Source: Limisphaerales bacterium (lineage in GTDB: Bacteria > Verrucomicrobiota > Verrucomicrobiia > Limisphaerales > UBA11358). Taken from it: a stretch of DNA of 11,486 bases. The position numbers were made by a program, and so were the translations under genes. Shown here one piece after another: positions 7,399 through 11,486 of the stretch. The notes below the pieces were generated by a model. The model was given only the letters and a program-made list of their open reading frames with translations, ran no database searches and had not been told where the DNA came from. The stretch's first letter is position 1. Every line of letters starts with the position of its first letter. The stretch lies in the NCBI GenBank assembly GCA_003133815.1, contig PKZR01000379.1, forward strand, positions 1 through 11,486. Reading direction: 5' to 3'.

Positions 7399-8154
7399 CT
7401 ATGGCGTTGCATTAATATAGAAAGCGTTAGTTCCCTCCATCCACGGTGTGAGCTTGGCATGGCCATCGGCGAAAGTGACATTGCTGCCGGCATTGGGGCC
7501 GCTTGGATTGTGGCGGACTGAAATTAAGTTGTGTGTTAGTGATCCCGCAACAGGTTCCCACTTGCCATCGTCAAGGAATGGTGTGGTTCCACCCGGCGGC
7601 ATCTCGGTAGGGCCGGTGCTGCATGGTTCTTCCACAAACAGGAATTTGTCCGATGCCCGAGCAATTGAGGTATAATGAAACGCGCTCACTGGCGTCACCG
7701 CACCCGAAGAGATGCTCGTATAAGTCGGTGCCATGGCGAAATTCATAGTATAGCTGAAGCCATAACCAGTGAATATTTTTTGAGACGGATCAACAAACAC
7801 ATTGGTGCTGCCCTTTGATCCTATTGCCTGTAAAATCTGGCTGTTCTGAATATAATCCTGAACGCCGTTCAGCGTAGCGCCATCGTTGCGATAGTAAATC
7901 CAGTCTGAAGGTAGGAACGGAGGCGTGCTCCCCGCAGCTGCTGATGGCGTAGAGTCGTTGTAGTCGCCAATGTAGATTATCAGTCCCAAGCCTATTTGCT
8001 TCATATTGTTCATGCAAGAAATCTGCTGCGCCTTGGCCTTGGCCTTGGCCAGCGCAGGCAACAACATGGCTGCCAGAATGGCGATGATGGCGATGACTAC
8101 AAGCAGTTCAATCAAGGTGAATGCCCCTAGACGTGAATGGTTCTGAGTTTTCAT
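7399..8154 (-). CDS. prepilin-type N-terminal cleavage/methylation protein (FADGH family)
   Basis: A 251-residue pseudopilin-like protein beginning MKTQNHSRLG and continuing AFTLIELLVVIAIIAILAAM. The basic leader, the hydrophobic helix and the Glu fit a type IV pilin/type II secretion prepilin. With Glu at +5 of the mature protein, the peptidase would cut after Ala11 (A|FTLIE). The rest (KQIGLGLIIYIGDYNDSTPS, then a variable domain) ends with SVRHNP...VTFADGHAKL, the C-terminal hallmark of the Verrucomicrobiota/Planctomycetota H-X9-DG family. Here His215 and Asp230 are 14 residues apart, longer than usual. It should be exported and held in the inner membrane; members of this family are numerous and of unknown role. 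The frame is open 29 codons further upstream, but 8154 places the leader correctly and has AGAGAA shortly before it, so the longer form is rejected. It stands alone with its own promoter candidate. Confidence 0.93.
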   Translation of the reverse strand: MKTQNHSRLGAFTLIELLVVIAIIAILAAMLLPALAKAKAKAQQISCMNNMKQIGLGLIIYIGDYNDSTPSAAAGSTPPFLPSDWIYYRNDGATLNGVQDYIQNSQILQAIGSKGSTNVFVDPSQKIFTGYGFSYTMNFAMAPTYTSISSGAVTPVSAFHYTSIARASDKFLFVEEPCSTGPTEMPPGGTTPFLDDGKWEPVAGSLTHNLISVRHNPSGPNAGSNVTFADGHAKLTPWMEGTNAFYINATP

Positions 8155-8169
8155 AAAAAGTTCTCTGTC

Positions 8170-8184
8170 GTTAATGTGATTAAC
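8170..8184. promoter_or_regulatory. perfect palindrome in the prepilin gene leader
   Basis: GTTAATGTGATTAAC is a perfect inverted repeat with 6-base arms and a 3-base centre. It lies between the candidate -10 element and the ribosome-binding region of the prepilin-like gene, 15 bases before the ATG. It could be a repressor operator or a small mRNA hairpin affecting translation. No regulator gene is present in the window to link it to. Confidence 0.35.
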
Positions 8185-8209
8185 AAATTTAAGTTCGGGT
8201 GATTGCAAT

Positions 8210-8237
8210 AAAATACTCGGATGATGGCGTCTTGCAA
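8210..8237 (-). promoter_or_regulatory. candidate promoter for the prepilin-like gene
   Basis: On the minus strand TTGCAA (8232-8237, 4 of 6 consensus) and TATTTT (8210-8215, 4 of 6) are 16 bases apart. This would give a leader of about 50 bases that contains the palindrome at 8170-8184. The region is AT-rich compared with the flanking recF gene. Confidence 0.35.
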
Positions 8238-8266
8238 CCAAAATTTGCGGCCTTTTTCCGGAAGGA

Positions 8267-9352
8267 TTAAAATCGCTTTAGAGTTCCGGTCTGCACCTGC
8301 CACCGTTGCAGGTCTTTTCCAAGTTCGCTGGGCCAGTTCTCTTCGGTCGCGGTCATGAAAACCTGGCCGCAGGCTTTGCGGGCATGTTCGAGCAACGGCA
8401 GGAATCCGCTGCGACGTTTCACGTCCAGCTCGCCCATCACGTCGTCAATCAGCAGAATCGGCGGCGAGCCGTGGATGCCGGCCAGGTATTCCGCCTGGGC
8501 CATTTTCAGAGCGATTGCCAGCGTGCGCTTCTGGCCTTCGCTGCCGAACTGCGCGGCGGATTTCTCGTTCAGCAGCAATTGCAGGTCGTCGCGATGCGGT
8601 CCGACGAGCGTGGCGCGGAAATTTTTTTCACGGGCGCGCGATTGCGCAAGCTCCACGGCGAAATCGTTTCTCACGCTCGGCTGGTATTCGATGCGCAATT
8701 CCTCCGCGTTATTGGAAATACGGCGATATGCCAGCCTCGCGAGCGGTGAAAATTTCGGCGCCAGTTCGCGCCGGGCGCGGATGATCTCGTTGCCGAACCT
8801 TACCAGTTCGGCGGAGAAGCTTTCCAGCGCCCCCTCGTCGGTGCCGCCCTGGCGCGACTGTTTGAGCAGCGCGTTGCGGGCGCGGACGGTGTGCATGTAG
8901 CGCTGCAGCAGCGGCAGATAGCCCGGCTGCGTCTGTGCCAGAAGCAAATCCATGAACCGCCGCCGCGCGCGCGCCGTGCCTTTGACCAGCTGCAAGTCTT
9001 CCGTGCAAAAAACCACCGTGCGCAGCGCGCCAAAATAGTCGCCAAGCTTTTTCACCGCCTGGCCGTCGAGCGACAGCTTCCGCTCGCGCAGCGCCCAATA
9101 CATCTTGATCTCGTGATCGCCACGGCCCACCACGTTGCCGCCGACAAAATAGCCTTTCGCGCCGTGCCGGATCATCTGCGCGCCGCCAACGCCCCGGAAC
9201 GACCTCAGCGTCGCCATCAGGTAAACGGCCTCGAGGATGTTCGTCTTGCCCTGCGCGTTGTCGCCCAGCAGCACGTGGAAGCCCGGCGCAAAATCCGCGT
9301 CCAACCGCGCGTAGTTGCGGAAGTCGCGGAGTCGCAGTTGGGCCAGATGCAC
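8267..9352 (-). CDS. recF: DNA replication and repair protein RecF
   Basis: An SMC-like ATPase that loads RecA at single-stranded gaps with RecO and RecR. From the chosen GTG (9350-9352) it has 361 residues, the usual RecF length. The N-terminus HLAQLRLRDFRNY is the family pattern. Walker A is GDNAQGKTN at 30-38. The RecF-specific LVGPHRDDL lies at 249-257, the ABC signature FGSEGQKR at 269-276, and Walker B with D-loop (PILLIDDVMGELD) at 298-310. All nucleotide-binding motifs are intact. The frame stays open upstream to a TTG at 9412 (20 more residues), but those residues do not belong to the conserved start. No strong Shine-Dalgarno precedes either. It is not next to dnaA, dnaN or gyrB here. 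The gene is more GC-rich than those to its left and is divergent from the fusion gene. Confidence 0.95.
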   Translation of the reverse strand: MHLAQLRLRDFRNYARLDADFAPGFHVLLGDNAQGKTNILEAVYLMATLRSFRGVGGAQMIRHGAKGYFVGGNVVGRGDHEIKMYWALRERKLSLDGQAVKKLGDYFGALRTVVFCTEDLQLVKGTARARRRFMDLLLAQTQPGYLPLLQRYMHTVRARNALLKQSRQGGTDEGALESFSAELVRFGNEIIRARRELAPKFSPLARLAYRRISNNAEELRIEYQPSVRNDFAVELAQSRAREKNFRATLVGPHRDDLQLLLNEKSAAQFGSEGQKRTLAIALKMAQAEYLAGIHGSPPILLIDDVMGELDVKRRSGFLPLLEHARKACGQVFMTATEENWPSELGKDLQRWQVQTGTLKRF

Positions 9353-9433
9353 GGCAATAAAATGAATTGCGCCGCGCGCGTCCGCGAGTCTTTTCACACG
9401 CCAAAATTCCAAACTTCAATACTGCGCCCGAAC
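9353..9433. promoter_or_regulatory. divergent intergenic region between recF and the pseudouridine synthase fusion
   Basis: This 81-base gap must hold the start signals of both divergent genes if the chosen starts are right. A minus-strand TTGAAG-17-TGAAAA and a plus-strand TTCACA-18-CAATAC can be picked out, but the -10 matches are poor. I see no clear operator. A GC-only run (GCGCCGCGCGCG, 9369-9380) lies in the recF leader. Confidence 0.25.
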
Positions 9434-11068
9434 ATGCTTTCATGGCGCATGGTTCCGTGCGTGATTTTTGAGGACGAACATCTGCTGGTGGCAAGCAAGC
9501 CCGCCGGCTGGAACACCCACGCCCCTTCGCCCTACGCCGGCGAAGGCATTTACGACTGGTTGAAGCATCGCGAACCGCGCTGGGCCACGCTCGCCATCGT
9601 TCACAGGCTCGACAAGGAAACCAGCGGTCTCCTGGTCTTCGGCAAAACACCCCTCGCCAACAAATCCCTCACGGAACAGTTCACCGACCGCCGCGTTCAC
9701 AAAAAATACCTGCTGCTCACCGACCGCGCCGTGCCGGAAAAGGAATTCACCGTGAAATCTTCGCTCGCCCGCGCAGGTGAGAAATACGCCAGCGGCCCCG
9801 GCGGCGAACCCGCCGAGACCAGGTTTGCAGTGCAGCCTTCAGGCGGCCTGGCGGGGCCAATGCCGGGACTCCGAACCGTGGAAGCTTACCCGCTCACCGG
9901 ACGCACGCACCAGATCCGCGTCCACGCGGCCGAGAGCGGCTTTCCGATTCTTGGCGACACCCTGTATGGCGGCACCGCATCCACGCGCGTCTTCCTGCAC
10001 GCGGCGGAAATTTCCTTCGCCCATCCCCTTGGCGGCGAGCCGGTGAGGTTTTGCGCGCCCGCCAATTTCCACGCCGACCCGCGCCTCGGCCTGCGCGCCG
10101 CCATCATCGAGCCGGACGCGACGGACGCCTGCCGCCTGATTCACGGCGCGGGCGACGGCTGGCCGGGCTGGTACGTTGAAAAGCTCGGCGACTACCTGCT
10201 CTCCCAGTCCGAAACCATTTTGAGCGCCACGCAGCAGGAGGAATTGTCGCGGCTCGCCAAAATTTTCAACGCACGCGGCGTTTATCACAAAATCCTCTCC
10301 CGCCAGGTCCGCCGTTCCACCACCGCCGAGGCGTCCCCACAGCTTGTCTCCGGCACCGCCGCGCCCGAACGCTTCGAGATCCGGGAGAACGGCATCCGCT
10401 ACGAGATGAGTTTCAGCGAAGGCTACTCCGTCGGCCTCTTTCTCGACCAGCGCGACAACCGCCGCCGCCTGCTCACGCCCACGATCCACATCGCCGCCGA
10501 CTTCTCTTTGGCCCAGCTTCCAGCTTCCAGCTTCCAGCTTCTAAACTGCTTCTCCTACACCTGCGGCTTCTCGCTGGCGGCGGCCAGGGCCGGGGTGGCG
10601 ACCATAAGCATAGACCTCTCGAAAAAGTATCTCGACTGGGGCAGGCGCAACTTCACGCTCAACGGCCTCGACACCTCGAACCACCAGTTCATTTACGGCG
10701 ATGCCATGGACTGGATGCGCCGGTTCGCCAAAAAAAGCCTCCGGTTCCGCACCGTGGTGCTGGACCCGCCCACATTTTCACAATCCAAGGAACACGGCAC
10801 CTTCAGCGTCAAACGGGATTACACCCGGCTGGTCACCGTCGCGCTCCGCGTGCTCGAACCGGGCGGCGTGCTGCTGGCCTCCACCAACGCCGCAGACTGG
10901 CCGCCGGAAGAATTTCTTGCCACCGTGGAATCGGCCATCCAGGCGGCCGGCCGGAAGATTCTGCAGCGGCATTACGTCCCGCAACCGCCGGACTTCCCCG
11001 TCAACCGCGCCGAGCCGGCGTATTTGAAAACGGTGTGGATGAAGATTGCCGGCTACGGATCGGCCTGA
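9434..11068 (+). CDS. fusion: RluA-family pseudouridine synthase + RlmI/RlmK-like rRNA methyltransferase
   Basis: A 544-residue bifunctional RNA-modifying candidate. Residues 8-215 form an RluA-type pseudouridine synthase: EDEHLLVASKPAGWNTHAP, the catalytic motif IVHRLDKETSGLLVFGK with Asp60, VHKKYLLL, and LTGRTHQIRVHA at 154-165; there is no S4 domain. Residues 220-540 match the body of RlmI-like enzymes: CRLIHGAGDGWPGWYVEKLG (233-252), VGLFLDQRDNR (333-343), motif I NCFSYTCGFSLAAA (371-384) and VVLDPPTFSQSK (441-452). The last is followed by FSVKRDY and resembles RlmK (m7G2069) DPPTFSNSKR. The SCS cysteine of RlmI is replaced by ASTNAAD (482-488), so m5C chemistry is unlikely. The PUA domain is absent, its place taken by the synthase. 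A 14-residue insertion holding a 7-base tandem repeat precedes motif I. The frame is open upstream antisense to recF. ATG 9434 or 9449 is the likely start, with neither Shine-Dalgarno strong. Targets are unknown. Confidence 0.92.
   Translation: MLSWRMVPCVIFEDEHLLVASKPAGWNTHAPSPYAGEGIYDWLKHREPRWATLAIVHRLDKETSGLLVFGKTPLANKSLTEQFTDRRVHKKYLLLTDRAVPEKEFTVKSSLARAGEKYASGPGGEPAETRFAVQPSGGLAGPMPGLRTVEAYPLTGRTHQIRVHAAESGFPILGDTLYGGTASTRVFLHAAEISFAHPLGGEPVRFCAPANFHADPRLGLRAAIIEPDATDACRLIHGAGDGWPGWYVEKLGDYLLSQSETILSATQQEELSRLAKIFNARGVYHKILSRQVRRSTTAEASPQLVSGTAAPERFEIRENGIRYEMSFSEGYSVGLFLDQRDNRRRLLTPTIHIAADFSLAQLPASSFQLLNCFSYTCGFSLAAARAGVATISIDLSKKYLDWGRRNFTLNGLDTSNHQFIYGDAMDWMRRFAKKSLRFRTVVLDPPTFSQSKEHGTFSVKRDYTRLVTVALRVLEPGGVLLASTNAADWPPEEFLATVESAIQAAGRKILQRHYVPQPPDFPVNRAEPAYLKTVWMKIAGYGSA
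10513..10540 (+). repeat. four perfect tandem copies of a 7-base unit inside a coding sequence
   Basis: CCAGCTT is repeated four times without mismatch at 10513-10519, 10520-10526, 10527-10533 and 10534-10540. It encodes residues 360-369 (AQLPASSFQL) of the fusion protein. The unit is not a multiple of three, so gain or loss of one copy would shift the frame and remove the methyltransferase active site. It falls inside the segment that is 14 residues longer than in the paralogue at 5061-6290. Confidence 0.9.
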
Positions 11069-11379
11069 CCTTCGCACGGATTGACCGCCATCCCAGACTT
11101 CTGAACCGGCGAAACGCTTCAATTGAGGCCAACTCCGTTCTCCGCAGGCTTCATATTGAGTCCGTAACCGGCACCTCCGCGCTCCATGGCGGTTTCAATG
11201 AACTTGCAGCCGTGATTTGCCAGCGCGCCTGGAAAAGTTCCGCGAGGTTTTGGACTGCGGCAGCCCTCTACCGCTTTTCTCCCGGCAGGACTGGCGATGC
11301 AAAAGCGGCAGGAGGCTGCCGCAGTCCAAGACGCTGGCGCGCCAGCCGATCAACTCAATCCGGCTTGTCGGCCACAATT
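11069..11379. other. intergenic region with no convincing gene
   Basis: About 310 bases between the fusion gene and the fragment at the right edge. The main structure is the inverted repeat at 11250-11329. The rest (11069-11249) shows no terminator with a T-run and no RNA gene I can recognise. On the minus strand two short frames through 11119-11249 read in a protein-like way, for example HGCKFIETAMERGGAGYGLN, ending at a TGA at 11119-11121. With no start or homologue recognised, a decayed gene remnant or part of a larger repeat is the most I would say. Confidence 0.5.
11250..11329. repeat. 80-base imperfect inverted repeat (REP/MITE-like)
   Basis: The left arm 11250-11278 and right arm 11301-11329 are 29 bases long and reverse complements at 26 positions. 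The outer 16 bases (TTGGACTGCGGCAGCC) match perfectly, as do the inner eight (CCGCTTTT). The loop is 22 bases. In single-stranded form this would be a very stable GC-rich hairpin. It lies between two apparently convergent genes, where it could act as a two-way transcription barrier. From memory, sequences reading CTGCCGCAGTCCAAG recur in Verrucomicrobiota genomes and give rise to spurious small ORF annotations (LDCGSPLPL, LPQSKT). Only one copy is in this window. Confidence 0.85.
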
Positions 11380-11486
11380 CTATTGAAACGGCTTTAAAAC
11401 GAGGACAACCAGCTTGGAAAGCAGGTTGTTTGGCTTGGAATCACCACCAACGGCCTTGGCGACGGTAGCAACGGCCTTGGCGCGTG
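11380..11486 (-). CDS. probable C-terminal fragment of an unidentified gene (partial)
   Basis: On the minus strand one frame is open from the window end to a TAG at 11380-11382 and encodes 34 residues: RAKAVATVAKAVGGDSKPNN followed by LLSKLVVLVLKPFQ. The run of Ala, Lys and Val codons and the hydrophobic tail look like a real protein end, perhaps a basic or membrane-associated C-terminus. A 13-base sequence occurs twice (11449-11461 and 11470-11482), 21 bases apart, giving the in-frame AKAV repeat. The plus-strand reading of the same DNA lacks a start codon. No family can be named from so short a piece. Confidence 0.4.
   Translation of the reverse strand, partial: RAKAVATVAKAVGGDSKPNNLLSKLVVLVLKPFQ

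Noticed and set aside
8155..8241. 29-codon N-terminal extension of the prepilin-like protein
   Set aside because: It would bury the class III leader peptide and includes the candidate promoter and palindrome. The ATG at 8154 gives a standard 11-residue leader.
8891..9433. Upstream extension of the fusion gene frame by about 180 codons
   Set aside because: It runs fully antisense to conserved recF sequence, and its translation is Arg/Gln/Val-rich without any domain. The pseudouridine synthase N-terminus starts naturally at 9434 or 9449.
8709..9650. 313-codon minus-strand open frame overlapping recF and the fusion gene
   Set aside because: Shadow frame in GC-rich DNA, with Arg/Ala/Gly-dominated composition, shifted by one base from recF.
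9839..10489. 216-codon minus-strand open frame opposite the fusion gene
   Set aside because: Antisense shadow of a well-supported bifunctional protein; no motif or start signal.
11195..11468. Small overlapping open frames on both strands across the inverted repeat
   Set aside because: Both read the same palindromic repeat arms (LDCGS..., LPQSKT), a pattern expected from repeat DNA and not from genes.
1..11486. CRISPR array, rRNA, complete tRNA, insertion sequence or phage genes
   Set aside because: I looked on both strands and saw no spaced direct repeats, RNA gene signatures, transposase or integrase motifs.

Overview
The window looks like a chromosomal stretch of a Verrucomicrobiota bacterium (Pedosphaera/Limisphaerales-like). 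The best clue is a prepilin-type protein with an AFTLIELLVVIAIIAILAA signal and a C-terminal FADGH motif, a family that is greatly expanded in Verrucomicrobiota, Planctomycetota and Lentisphaerota. A GC-rich inverted repeat whose arms start TTGGACTGCGGCAGCC also fits my memory of such genomes. The assignment is inference; no rRNA or other phylogenetic marker was tested.

Layout. (1) 1-66 may be the 3' end of a plus-strand gene. (2) 81-4989, minus strand: a three-gene surface-glycan operon, transcribed in the order YfhO-like polytopic membrane protein, zinc-ribbon methyltransferase fused to a family-2 glycosyltransferase, small class I methyltransferase. Both junctions are 4-base ATGA overlaps. 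(3) 5061-7252, minus strand: trpS followed by an RlmI-type 23S rRNA methyltransferase, again with an ATGA overlap. (4) 7399-8154, minus strand: the prepilin-like gene with its own promoter-like sequence and a palindrome in its leader. (5) 8267-9352, minus strand: recF, apparently with a GTG start. (6) 9434-11068, plus strand and divergent from recF: an RluA-type pseudouridine synthase fused to an RlmI/RlmK-type methyltransferase. (7) 11069-11486: a non-coding stretch with an 80-base inverted repeat, then a probable C-terminal fragment of a minus-strand gene that enters from the right edge.

How the genes fit together. The glycan operon pairs a DPM1/CsbB-like glycosyltransferase (predicted to load a sugar on a polyprenyl phosphate) with a YfhO-like GT-C protein (predicted to pass it to an acceptor outside the membrane). 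Two methyltransferase activities are built in. This resembles the CsbB-YfhO lipid-linked glycosylation pair of Bacillus with added methylation. Two separate loci modify rRNA: a canonical RlmI-like enzyme with the SCS cysteine, and a paralogous domain without that cysteine that is joined to a pseudouridine synthase in place of the PUA domain.

The most interesting items are the pseudouridine synthase-methyltransferase fusion, the heptanucleotide tandem repeat inside an insertion in its coding sequence, the methyltransferase-glycosyltransferase fusion beside YfhO, and the inverted repeat downstream. None of these is a proven new system. Composition also shifts: the left operon is near 50% GC (29/60 counted at 901-960), and the fusion gene is far richer (46/60 at 10081-10140).
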